Positions 17,522-26,541 of a stretch of DNA of 64,000 nt are shown in pieces. Origin of the DNA: Chitinophagaceae bacterium. GTDB taxonomy: Bacteria > Bacteroidota > Bacteroidia > Chitinophagales > Chitinophagaceae. A program made the translations under genes and the position numbers. Position 1 is the stretch's first letter. Each line of letters opens with the position of its first letter. The stretch covers positions 1 through 64,000 of the forward strand of contig JAHBTJ010000022.1 of the NCBI GenBank assembly GCA_019638595.1. Direction: 5' to 3'. The notes under the pieces are model-generated. The model was not told the origin of the DNA and ran no database searches. It saw only the letters and a program-made list of their open reading frames with translations.

Positions 17522-18748
17522 TTACATGATTATAAGTTCCGGTATTGCAATAACAAATTTACAACCCCATTCTTTTACATAGGATAGTTGCTGAATAATT
17601 TCATCTTTCAGATTCCATGGCAATATTATTATATAATCAGGATGCTCCTTTGTTAAATATTGCTCGTCAACAACAGGAATATGACTTGCGGGCAACCACT
17701 TGCCTTGCTTATGCGGATTAGCATCTACCACATAATTTACAAGATCGTTTTTAATACCACAAAAATTAAGCAAAGTGTTTCCTTTGGCTGCAGCGCCATA
17801 CGCCGCTACTTTTTTACCTTCTCTCTTGCATATAATTAAAAACTCAATAAGATCAATCTTGGCCTTTAATGCTTTTGACTGAAAGCCACTGTAATAGTCC
17901 AGGCTATTCAATCCTTTATTTGCTTCCTTTTTGAGTAATGCGTCTACATTATTGGTTATTGGGTTTGTACTATCTTCCTGGTGCTTGCCATAAATACGCA
18001 GTGAGCCGCCATGTGTGGGGATTTCTTCGACATCAAACAGCTGTAGTTTCTGAGAGGCAAATATTTTTTGTACTGTAGTAAAAGATAAATAAGAAAAATG
18101 CTCGTGGTAAATGGTATCAAATTGATTGTTTTCGACCAACTGCAGCAGGTGAGGAAATTCCATGGTAACAACCCCATCAGGAGCAAGAATGATTTTCATT
18201 CCTCCAACAAAATCAATGATATCAGGAACATGTGCCAGCACATTATTTCCTAATAATAGGTCTGCTTTAATATTGTTGCCTGCTAATTTTTCAGCCAGCC
18301 GTACACCAAAAAAGTCCACGATAGTTTCTATTCCTTTTTTTTCAGCTACCTGCGCTGTGTTTGCAGTAGGTTCTATGCCCAGGACGGGAATTTTGTTTTC
18401 ATGAAAATATTGTAACAGGTAACCATCGTTAGAAGCGATTTCTATTACTTTGGAATTTTTGTTTAAACCGAACCTCCCGGTCATTTTTTCAGTATAAACT
18501 TTTGCATGCTTCAGCCAACTGGTTGAATAAGATGAAAAGTATACATAGTTGCTGTTAAAAATAGCGTCAGACTTTTTGTATTCGTCCACCTGTACTAAAA
18601 AACAGTTGTGACAGGTATATACTTTAAGCGGATAAAAGGTTTCCGGTTCGTTCAATTGTTCTCTGGTAAGAAAAGAATTGGAAGCAGGGGAATTGATAAG
18701 ATCAATAAAAACATACCTGAGCGCTGTTTTACAAAACCTGCACTGCAT
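17522..18748 (-). CDS. SAM-dependent sugar C-methyltransferase (TylC3/NovU-like)
   Basis: 408 residues with the three-part layout of sugar C-methyltransferases: an N-terminal zinc knuckle (Cys3-x2-Cys6 and Cys46-x2-Cys49), a SAM-binding domain with VIEIASNDGYLLQYF near 101-115, and a C-terminal domain containing AAYGAAAKGNTLLNF. Known members (TylC3, NovU, EvaC) add a methyl to carbon of a keto-deoxy sugar nucleotide, usually at C3 or C5. The start is 2 bases from the stop of the epimerase gene. This makes a branched-chain sugar the likely product of the operon. Confidence 0.88.
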   Translation of the reverse strand: MQCRFCKTALRYVFIDLINSPASNSFLTREQLNEPETFYPLKVYTCHNCFLVQVDEYKKSDAIFNSNYVYFSSYSTSWLKHAKVYTEKMTGRFGLNKNSKVIEIASNDGYLLQYFHENKIPVLGIEPTANTAQVAEKKGIETIVDFFGVRLAEKLAGNNIKADLLLGNNVLAHVPDIIDFVGGMKIILAPDGVVTMEFPHLLQLVENNQFDTIYHEHFSYLSFTTVQKIFASQKLQLFDVEEIPTHGGSLRIYGKHQEDSTNPITNNVDALLKKEANKGLNSLDYYSGFQSKALKAKIDLIEFLIICKREGKKVAAYGAAAKGNTLLNFCGIKNDLVNYVVDANPHKQGKWLPASHIPVVDEQYLTKEHPDYIIILPWNLKDEIIQQLSYVKEWGCKFVIAIPELIIM

Positions 18749-18750
18749 AA

Positions 18751-19296
18751 TTATATTCCTTTAAAATTTTTATCAATAATTGGATGATCTGCGTCTCTTT
18801 CGGAGATGATGCTCACCGGTAAAGGCCAGTTTATTTGAATGCAGGCATCATTATATTTTATACCCCCTTCCGCATCAGGAGTATAGTAGTCAGAATGATG
18901 GTATAACAATTCTGCATTATCACACAAAGACTGAAAGCCATGAGCAAAACCTTCGGGGATATAGATCATCCTTTTATTTTGAGCCGACAATTCTACTCCA
19001 AACCATTGTAAAAATGTGGGAGACTCTTTCCTGATGTCTACAATTACATCAAAAACCACCCCTGCAATACACCGGATCAATTTAATTTCTTTGTATGGAG
19101 CAACCTGGTAGTGCATGCCTCGTATGGTTCCTTTTATAGTGGTAAATGAATGATTCATCTGCACCCACTCCTTATTATGATTAATTTTTTCAAATTCATT
19201 TTTACAAAAATATCGTGCAAACCAACCCCGGTTATCGGCAAACTGCTCCGGTTCTATAATATAACTGCCTTTGAATGGAGTAGGAGAGAAGATCAT
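18751..19296 (-). CDS. dTDP-4-dehydrorhamnose 3,5-epimerase family protein
   Basis: 181 residues, RmlC cupin fold. The catalytic His62 lies in IRGMHYQ, and DVIVDIRKESPTFLQW and YIPEGFAHGFQ are family signatures. In this operon the partner genes are CDP-linked (RfbF, RfbG), so the substrate is more likely CDP-4-keto-6-deoxyglucose, or its C-methyl form, than the dTDP sugar; similar RmlC-like epimerases act in CDP-yersiniose and 6-deoxy-altrose pathways. Its ATG overlaps the preceding stop as ATGA. Confidence 0.9.
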   Translation of the reverse strand: MIFSPTPFKGSYIIEPEQFADNRGWFARYFCKNEFEKINHNKEWVQMNHSFTTIKGTIRGMHYQVAPYKEIKLIRCIAGVVFDVIVDIRKESPTFLQWFGVELSAQNKRMIYIPEGFAHGFQSLCDNAELLYHHSDYYTPDAEGGIKYNDACIQINWPLPVSIISERDADHPIIDKNFKGI

Positions 19297-20372
19297 AAGG
19301 CAAGATATGTGTTGATTTGATGTAGTGTAAATTCCTTTTTTTTATTGCTCGGCTGCTTGTACCAATCAATGGTCCAGTCAATGGAAGATGCCGCATCTAA
19401 TCTTGGTTTCCACTTCAATTCATTTTGAGCTTTGGTTATATCCAGTTGCAATAAACCTGCTTCATGTGGCTGACCTGAATTGGAAGCAACTGTCCAGGTA
19501 CCGTTACCCCAGCTTTTAATTGCTTTTTCAACAAGCGTTTTAACGGTCAGGTGGTCTCCGGGTAAAGGCCCAAAATTAAAAGCAGTAGAATATTTCTCAT
19601 GATGTTTGTTCAATAATCCTCCTAACAGGAGGTAGCCGGTTAAAGGCTCCAGCACGTGCTGCCATGGGCGCACCGATAATGGATTACGAACGATGATATT
19701 TTGCCTGGATTGCAGTGAGCGGATGATATCGGGTATAATTCTGTCTGTACTCCAATCGCCACCGCCAATTACATTTCCTGCTCTTGCACTGGCAATGGCT
19801 TTTTGGTGCTTATCAAACAGGTTAACATTAAAGAAGCTGCTCCTGAATGAACTGACTACAAGTTCGGTGCATGCTTTACTTGTACTATATGGATCATGGC
19901 CACCCAGTGCATCTTCTTCTTTATAAAGAATATCCTTTTCCTTGTTTTCGTATACTTTATCAGTAGTTATAACAACTGCTGTGCATTTTTTTTGTAATGA
20001 GTTGATAGTTTCCAGCAGGTTAGCAGAGCCGGTAACATTTATTTCAAAAGTTTCTGCAGGTATTTGGTATGAACGCAGTACCAGGGGTTGGGAGGCCAAG
20101 TGAAAGACATAGTCAGGCTGAAACGATTGAATTGCTTTTTTCAATTGCTCCTTATCGCGTATATCTGCCAATATACTTTCTCCGGGTTTAATATCATCGG
20201 AAATTTCATCAAATAAACCGTTCTTATACTCAGGGGGCAAGGCATACCCTTTGACGTCTGCCCCCAGCTCTTTCAAAAGGAGCATCAACCATGCGCCTTT
20301 AAAACCAGTATGTCCTGTAATAAATACCTTTTTCTTATTATAATAAAGCGCAAGTGTATCCTTGTTTACCAT
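19293..20372 (-). CDS. rfbG: CDP-glucose 4,6-dehydratase
   Basis: 359 residues. It turns CDP-glucose into CDP-4-keto-6-deoxyglucose using bound NAD. Rossmann motif GHTGFKG at residues 20-26; the extended-SDR pair is seen as Tyr and Lys in DPYSTSKA. The ATG at 20372 is preferred: it overlaps the rfbF stop (ATGGTAA) and leaves 15 residues before the first beta-strand, as in other RfbG proteins. A TTG and an ATG further upstream would lie inside rfbF. It catalyses the second step after RfbF. Confidence 0.93.
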   Translation of the reverse strand: MVNKDTLALYYNKKKVFITGHTGFKGAWLMLLLKELGADVKGYALPPEYKNGLFDEISDDIKPGESILADIRDKEQLKKAIQSFQPDYVFHLASQPLVLRSYQIPAETFEINVTGSANLLETINSLQKKCTAVVITTDKVYENKEKDILYKEEDALGGHDPYSTSKACTELVVSSFRSSFFNVNLFDKHQKAIASARAGNVIGGGDWSTDRIIPDIIRSLQSRQNIIVRNPLSVRPWQHVLEPLTGYLLLGGLLNKHHEKYSTAFNFGPLPGDHLTVKTLVEKAIKSWGNGTWTVASNSGQPHEAGLLQLDITKAQNELKWKPRLDAASSIDWTIDWYKQPSNKKKEFTLHQINTYLAL

Positions 20373-21142
20373 ATTTGCCATTTTGCCTGGCCATTTTGCC
20401 AAAGTGCCTCTAATTCTAATTTATCACGTAATGCATCCATACATTTCCAAAAGCCATAATGTTTATATGCAGCCAATTGATTGCCAGATGTTAATTTTTC
20501 AAGCGGAGCATCTTCCCACATTACATTTGTCATATCTCCCTTTAGATAATCGAAAACAGACGAATTCAGCACAAAAAAACCGGCATTGATCCATTTGCCT
20601 TCATCCTTGCCTTTTTCCCTGAAAGAAACTACGTTGCTTTGGGAATTAATTTCCATTCCTCCAAATCTTGCATCGAGCTGCACCGCTGTTACTGTGGCTA
20701 TTTTTTTATGTTGCTTATGAAAAGCCAATAATTTATGCAGGTTTATGTCTGCAACCCCATCACCATAGGTCAGCATAAAATCATCTTCATCTATATATTT
20801 TTCTACTTGTTTTAGTCTGCCGGCAGTTTTAGTGTGGGTGCCTGTATCAAGCAAGGTAACCTTAAAAGCCTCACTTTTAGTTCCTAATATCTCCATCGAA
20901 TTTTTTTCCAGATCAATCTTTATGTCCGAATTGTGAAGAAAATAATTCATGAAATATTCCTTGATCACATACCCCTTATAGCCAAGACAAATAATGAAAT
21001 CGCTAAATCCGTAATGGTTATAGATCTTCATAATATGCCATAAAATAGGTTTACCACCAATTTCAACCATTGGTTTGGGTCTTGTATCGGTTTCTTCTGA
21101 TATCCTTGTACCAAGTCCACCGGCAAATATTACTACTTTCAT
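20366..21142 (-). CDS. rfbF: Glucose-1-phosphate cytidylyltransferase
   Basis: 258 residues. It makes CDP-glucose from glucose-1-phosphate and CTP. The nucleotide-binding opening is AGGLGTRISEETDTRPKPM at residues 7-25, with GGKPILWHIMK following, both diagnostic of RfbF rather than the dTDP enzyme RmlA. FMLTYGDGVADI holds the catalytic acidic residues. It is the first gene of the operon and has its own -7 box 18 bases upstream. Confidence 0.95.
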   Translation of the reverse strand: MKVVIFAGGLGTRISEETDTRPKPMVEIGGKPILWHIMKIYNHYGFSDFIICLGYKGYVIKEYFMNYFLHNSDIKIDLEKNSMEILGTKSEAFKVTLLDTGTHTKTAGRLKQVEKYIDEDDFMLTYGDGVADINLHKLLAFHKQHKKIATVTAVQLDARFGGMEINSQSNVVSFREKGKDEGKWINAGFFVLNSSVFDYLKGDMTNVMWEDAPLEKLTSGNQLAAYKHYGFWKCMDALRDKLELEALWQNGQAKWQIW

Positions 21143-21159
21143 AAATTTATAAAAACATA

Positions 21160-21167
21160 CAAAGCTA
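21160..21167 (-). promoter_or_regulatory. Promoter -7 box of the CDP-sugar operon
   Basis: TAGCTTTG on the minus strand, an exact TAnnTTTG match, ending 17 bases before the rfbF ATG. A clear -33 box is not seen. Confidence 0.55.
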
Positions 21168-21321
21168 ATTAATTAAAAAGATTCACCTGCTGGAATTTCC
21201 ACTTAGTAAATGTAATGCTAACAGGGCTAGCCTCCCACATTTGGATAGAAAATATGGATCAAAATATACATTTATATTACTAATAGTGTAGTTTGCGTTC
21301 AAGTTCCAACGTTTAGACCTT

Positions 21322-24300
21322 ATGGAAAAACTTACTAAATTCCTTGCCTATTTAATATTCTCATTTTTACCATCTTATGGTATTGGTCAAACTGCCGGCT
21401 TTACAACTCCTGATACGGTTTGCATTTCTCAACCGGTAAACATAACAAATATTTCTTCCGCTTCCAGTTATTACTGGAACTTTTGTGTTGCTGATATTTT
21501 GCACACATCTCCTGTAGGAGAAAACCTGGGAAATGTTGGGGGAGTAATTAGCTGGCCAGTTTTTTCGGATTTTGTAGAATATAATGGAAATTTTTATGTA
21601 TTTGTGGTTAATCATTTTGGCGCATCTTTTGGGATAGCCCGTTTAGACTTTGGCAATAGCCTTTTAAATACGCCAACAGGTGTGGATTTAGGCAATTTTA
21701 ATAATATCCTCAGAGAAAGACTGGAAGGAATTCAAATCATTAATGAAGGTGGAAATTGGTATGCCTTTATTGTTGGTGGAGATCCTGATGAGGGAAATGT
21801 ACCTCAACTTGTCAGAATTGATTTCGGTACCAATATTGCTAACCCTAACCCAATTGCCACAGATTTAGGTAACATTGGAGGTATGTACCAGCCGTTGGAC
21901 TTATATATGTTCAAGGAAAATGGTCTTTGGCACGGATTTACAGTAAACAAAAATGGATCATTAACCCGTTTTGAATTTGCAAATGGGTTGGAAAATGTAC
22001 CCAATACTCAAAATTATCCTTTGGGATTAAATTATCCAACAGGAGTAAATGTGATAAATGAGAACGGTGATTTCTTCGTTTTTGTGACAGTGCATAATAG
22101 TAACAGTATTGCCCGTTTAGATTTTGGTAATTCTTTATTAAATACCCCTATAGTCAATAACCTGGGCAATCCAAGTAATGTTATTTATAAGCCAAGAGAC
22201 ATTACCATTCTTAGATTTTGTGATGCTATTGTCGGCTTTGTAGTGAACAGCCCGGGAAATAGTGACTTAATTAGACTGGATTTCCACAATAACCTTGAAG
22301 GAGTACCGGATGGCATCTCTTTGGGGAATATGAATGGGGATTTGAGTTTTCCTCATTCTCTTTCCCGACTTTTCCGGGTAGATAGTAATGTGTATACCTT
22401 TATTACTAATGTAGATAATAAAACTATAACCAGAGTTCAATTTCCCGGTTGCACCAATTCCAGCATACCGAGTTCAACATTGCCTGTACCTCCCCCTATT
22501 TTTTATGACGCGCCGGGAGTTTATAATATCAATCTTACAATAGATGATGGTTTACCTACGCAATCGTCTTTTTGCCGGCAGGTAGTGGTGGTACCTGAAC
22601 CGGTGCATACGCCACTACAAACCATTTTACTATCGCCGGGAGGTTCTGTAAAAATTGGAACCGGGAATATTTCCGGTGGCTATCAATGGAATGCAACTAA
22701 TGAGAATACCGATTCCATTACAGTTGACCAGGAAGGCTTATATTTTGTGGAAACAACCGGTTATGGTTGCCACAATGTGGATAGCTTCAGGATTGTTTTT
22801 ACAACGGCAGATTTTAGTTTTCAGCAGGATCCCTGTAACCCCTTAAGTATTACATTTAAAAATGAAACACCCGGCTCAACTGTTATTGACTGGGATTTTG
22901 GAAATGGACAGCATGCTCCTGGTAATCCTAATCCACCAATATCATATAATTCTTTTAACAACTATGATGTTACCCTCTATATAACAAATGCATCGGGATA
23001 CAATGAATCTGTTACAAAATCTATTGCAGTGGAGGTGCAAACAGACAGTCTTATTATTACCAGAGATACAACCATTTGTGAAGGAATGGGAATTCAATTG
23101 AATGCGATTGGTGCGCTTAGCTATTGCTGGACGCCGGCACAAAGTTTAAGCGCGACAGATATTGCCAACCCGGTAGCAACACCCGCCACTACAACTACCT
23201 ATTATTTAAACTCGCTGGTTGTGGGAAGTAATATCATTACAAATGGTAATTTTTCTGCCGGTAATACGGGTTTTACATCAGAATACAATTATGCTTCAGC
23301 AAATATTACAGAAGGACAATATTTCGTTGGGACTAACCCCCAGGCATGGAATGTGAATTTTAAGAGCAGTTGTACCGGTCATACGGGTTCCGGTAATATG
23401 ATGATGGTAAATGGTATGCCTACTGCTGATGCAAAGGTTTGGAGTCAAACTGTAGCTGTAATCCCCAATACCAATTATGCCTTTTCTACATGGATACAGT
23501 CGCTTTTCAACGATAATCCTGCCCAGTTGATGTTTTCCATTAATGGGATAACTATTGGAAATACTATTACTGCCAGCTTACCTGTTTGCAATTGGACAGA
23601 GTTCTACGCTACATGGAATTCGGGCAATAGTACCACGGCCGTAATCTCTATCGTAAATAAAAATACAATTGTTTGGGGCAACGATTTTGCGCTGGATGAT
23701 ATTTCATTTGCACCGGTTACGATTAAGCGGGATAGTGTAATAATTACCGTTGAAAAACCGGTTATTACCGCACGTGCCGACACAACTATTTGTGAGGGAA
23801 TTACCGTGCAACTGAATGTTACGGGAACTGCTGATAGTTACCAATGGTCGCCTGCAACCGGGCTTTCTGAAACATCCGTTGCCAATCCGTTAGCTACTCC
23901 CGCTGCTACTACGGCATATATTGTTACAGGAACAACATTGTATGGCTGTGAAGCGAAGGATACTGTAGTTATAATAGTTAATCCGGCTCCTGAAGTACGT
24001 TCTGTAAACGATACTTTATTATGTGGACCAGGGAGCGTTACTTTAACTACTACCGGAAATGCTGTGTCCCACGTATGGTCGCCTGCTGATGGGTTATCAA
24101 ATGTACATATAGCAAGCCCGGTTGCATCACCTCCTGTTACCACTCAATATATAGTAACAGTCATGTCTGGGGAAGGTTGTAGTGCAAATGATACAGTCAA
24201 TATCACTGTAAGTGACGCGGTGGTTATAAATGTTAGTAACGATACATTGATATGTGAAGGTAGCAGTGCGCAACTACAGGCCTCGGGCAATGCCAATTTT

Positions 24301-25419
24301 TATTCATGGACTCCTGTAGCAGGGTTGTCCGATCCTTCCATTGCAAACCCTGTAGCTAAACCCCTTGCGGCCACTCAATATATACTTGAAGCAAGTACTA
24401 TTGAAGGATGTGTGGGTAAAGATACGGTTAACATTGCTGTTAACCCGGCGCCGGTTATTTCACTTACGGACAATACTATCATTTGTCCCAATACTTCTAT
24501 CCGGTTGCTGGCAACGGGTGGTTTGTCCTATCAATGGCATACTTCGTCTACTTTGAGTGCGCATGATATACCTGACCCTTATGCCTCTCCCTCTTTGTCT
24601 ACCACTTATATTGTGGATGTTACAGATGGGAATAATTGTACTTCTACCGATTCTGTAACTATCGTTGTAAGGAATTACCCGGTATTTACTGCTTCGGCTG
24701 ATACAACGATTTGCGAAGGGGCGGGAGCGACGCTTTTTGCCGGTGGCGGAGATGTATATCAATGGATGCCTGCTACCGGTTTAAATGATCCGCTATCAGC
24801 ATCGCCAATAGCTGCTCCTGCTGCATCAACACAGTATTCTGTTTATATTTCAGAAAATACATGCGGCATAGATACAACAATTAATATTGGGGTAAATGTC
24901 AGCCCAACACCGCAGGTAACAGCTCGAAAATCAAATGACATTAATTGTGTTGATCGCGCATCACAGTTAACAGTAACCGGAGCTTCTTCTTACACATGGA
25001 GCCCGGCATTGCATCTGGATAATGCTCAAAGATCAAACCCGGTTGCAATTTTAGATACTACTACTTTGTTTACCGTAAAAGGTGTTAATGAGCACGGCTG
25101 CTCTGCTACTGATACTATTACTGTGAAAGTTACTGCTGAAGGTAATCCTTTATTCCTGCTGCCCAATGTTTTTACTCCTAACAATGATGGAATCAATGAT
25201 TGTTTCGGACTGAGCAAATGGGGAATTATTCAATTACAGGAATTTTCGATATACAACCGGTGGGGCGAAAAAGTGTTTTCGACCAGTAATCCCAATGTTT
25301 GTTGGAATGGTATTTATAAAGGTATAGAACAACAGAGCGGTACTTTTGTATACGTAGTAAGAGCCAGGACCTTCTGTGGTGCGATAGACAGGAAAGGAAC
25401 GATAACGTTGATAAGGTAG
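21322..25419 (+). CDS. Giant secreted adhesin-like protein with type IX sorting C-terminal domain
   Basis: 1365 residues. Signal peptide at 1-22. Residues about 50-385 repeat blocks such as NGNFYVFVVNHF and ARLDFGNSLLNTP, probably a beta-propeller. A PKD-like segment follows, then about seven Ig/SprB-like units of about 75-85 residues, each with TICEG, a YQWSPATGLS-type core, IANPVATPAATT and a GC-x-DTV end. The first unit is interrupted by about 165 residues of jelly-roll-like sequence (from NIITNGNFSAGN). The last 90 residues (NVFTPNNDGINDCF ... GTITLIR) form the gliding-motility-associated CHU_C domain that directs type IX export. Likely surface adhesin or matrix protein. It is divergent from the CDP-sugar operon. 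Confidence 0.9.
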   Translation: MEKLTKFLAYLIFSFLPSYGIGQTAGFTTPDTVCISQPVNITNISSASSYYWNFCVADILHTSPVGENLGNVGGVISWPVFSDFVEYNGNFYVFVVNHFGASFGIARLDFGNSLLNTPTGVDLGNFNNILRERLEGIQIINEGGNWYAFIVGGDPDEGNVPQLVRIDFGTNIANPNPIATDLGNIGGMYQPLDLYMFKENGLWHGFTVNKNGSLTRFEFANGLENVPNTQNYPLGLNYPTGVNVINENGDFFVFVTVHNSNSIARLDFGNSLLNTPIVNNLGNPSNVIYKPRDITILRFCDAIVGFVVNSPGNSDLIRLDFHNNLEGVPDGISLGNMNGDLSFPHSLSRLFRVDSNVYTFITNVDNKTITRVQFPGCTNSSIPSSTLPVPPPIFYDAPGVYNINLTIDDGLPTQSSFCRQVVVVPEPVHTPLQTILLSPGGSVKIGTGNISGGYQWNATNENTDSITVDQEGLYFVETTGYGCHNVDSFRIVFTTADFSFQQDPCNPLSITFKNETPGSTVIDWDFGNGQHAPGNPNPPISYNSFNNYDVTLYITNASGYNESVTKSIAVEVQTDSLIITRDTTICEGMGIQLNAIGALSYCWTPAQSLSATDIANPVATPATTTTYYLNSLVVGSNIITNGNFSAGNTGFTSEYNYASANITEGQYFVGTNPQAWNVNFKSSCTGHTGSGNMMMVNGMPTADAKVWSQTVAVIPNTNYAFSTWIQSLFNDNPAQLMFSINGITIGNTITASLPVCNWTEFYATWNSGNSTTAVISIVNKNTIVWGNDFALDDISFAPVTIKRDSVIITVEKPVITARADTTICEGITVQLNVTGTADSYQWSPATGLSETSVANPLATPAATTAYIVTGTTLYGCEAKDTVVIIVNPAPEVRSVNDTLLCGPGSVTLTTTGNAVSHVWSPADGLSNVHIASPVASPPVTTQYIVTVMSGEGCSANDTVNITVSDAVVINVSNDTLICEGSSAQLQASGNANFYSWTPVAGLSDPSIANPVAKPLAATQYILEASTIEGCVGKDTVNIAVNPAPVISLTDNTIICPNTSIRLLATGGLSYQWHTSSTLSAHDIPDPYASPSLSTTYIVDVTDGNNCTSTDSVTIVVRNYPVFTASADTTICEGAGATLFAGGGDVYQWMPATGLNDPLSASPIAAPAASTQYSVYISENTCGIDTTINIGVNVSPTPQVTARKSNDINCVDRASQLTVTGASSYTWSPALHLDNAQRSNPVAILDTTTLFTVKGVNEHGCSATDTITVKVTAEGNPLFLLPNVFTPNNDGINDCFGLSKWGIIQLQEFSIYNRWGEKVFSTSNPNVCWNGIYKGIEQQSGTFVYVVRARTFCGAIDRKGTITLIR

Positions 25420-25474
25420 TAAACTATTCTATCTTTTAACTAAAATATCGTATGTATTTATAGCATTTTGATCT

Positions 25475-25482
25475 TAAGTTTG
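25475..25482 (+). promoter_or_regulatory. Promoter -7 box before the glycosyltransferase gene
   Basis: TAAGTTTG, an exact TAnnTTTG match, 36 bases before the ATG at 25519. Confidence 0.45.
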
Positions 25483-25518
25483 CCTGCCGGTATTTTTTAC
25501 ATAGCTTAATTGATAGGC

Positions 25519-26439
25519 ATGAACTCAAACCCTGTTATTTCGGTGATTATTTGTACCTATAACAGAGATAAATATTTGCCGCAGGCGCTGGATAGTATTA
25601 CAGCACAAAGTTTCGACAAATTATTATTTGAACTTATAGTGATAGATAATAATAGCACAGATCGTACAGCTATTATTGTAAAGGATTTTATTACCGCTCA
25701 TCCGGAGCTTTGTGCCACTTATTATTTCGAAGAAAGGAAAGGACTGGGTTTTGCCCGTAACCGAGGACTTGAAGAAGCTTCGGGTTCTATATTGTGTTAT
25801 GTAGATGATGACGCGATCTTAAGTAAGGGATATCTCGAATCTGTTGATTCGTTTTTCAGGCATTATGCTGATGCGGTTGGTGCGGGTGGAAAGGTAATCC
25901 CGAAATATGAAAGCGGTACAGAACCCCCATGGATGAGCAAATTCCTGGATGGCTTTGTGGGGCGGGTTGATTATGGAAAAAATATAAAACAGTTTGATGA
26001 TAAAATGAAGTATCCTGCAGGCTGTAATATGATTTACAGGAAAGATATATTAATAAAAGTTGGAGGGTTTAATAACGATCTTACATTTAGAAGTGATGAT
26101 AAAGACATCTTTCTTAAACTGAAAAAGAGTTATGACCAGATTTATTACCTTCCCTCTGCGTATGTATATCATTATGTAGACAGCCATCGCCTTGGCTTCC
26201 ATAATTTCAAACGACTTTTTCTTAAAACCGGTAATGAGGAAAAACGACGGATCATTGGGGAAAACAATCGTATGGGGTTGTTAAAAAAATATATAGAACT
26301 TTCCGTAAAACTGGCTGGAGCATTTATCCTGTATCTTTTGTTCCTTTTCAGAGGAAAGGAAATAAAAGGGAGGTATCTTTTTTTAGCTCAGTGGTATACA
26401 TGGAAGGGGTTTTTGCTTAAGGATGTGTTTGTAAGGTGA
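25519..26439 (+). CDS. Family 2 glycosyltransferase
   Basis: 306 residues starting at ATG; the frame extends three codons further to a TTG, which is less likely. It opens VISVIICTYNRDKYLPQAL, has ELIVIDNNSTD and LCYVDDDAIL (donor and metal site), and a FRSDDKDIFLKL segment typical of GT2 acceptors. A hydrophobic segment near residues 263-279 could tether it to the membrane. It lies downstream of the sorted adhesin and faces away from the CDP-sugar operon. The context suggests a further surface-glycan transferase, perhaps modifying type IX cargo or lipopolysaccharide; this is inference. Confidence 0.87.
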   Translation: MNSNPVISVIICTYNRDKYLPQALDSITAQSFDKLLFELIVIDNNSTDRTAIIVKDFITAHPELCATYYFEERKGLGFARNRGLEEASGSILCYVDDDAILSKGYLESVDSFFRHYADAVGAGGKVIPKYESGTEPPWMSKFLDGFVGRVDYGKNIKQFDDKMKYPAGCNMIYRKDILIKVGGFNNDLTFRSDDKDIFLKLKKSYDQIYYLPSAYVYHYVDSHRLGFHNFKRLFLKTGNEEKRRIIGENNRMGLLKKYIELSVKLAGAFILYLLFLFRGKEIKGRYLFLAQWYTWKGFLLKDVFVR

Positions 26440-26541
26440 TCCGCTATTCCAATTAAACAATTATATAGAATGCCCCGGCTTTGGAGGTAAATCTGCCTGA
26501 TACTTATATCAGAATGTTTAATATTCCTACAATCTCTTTGA

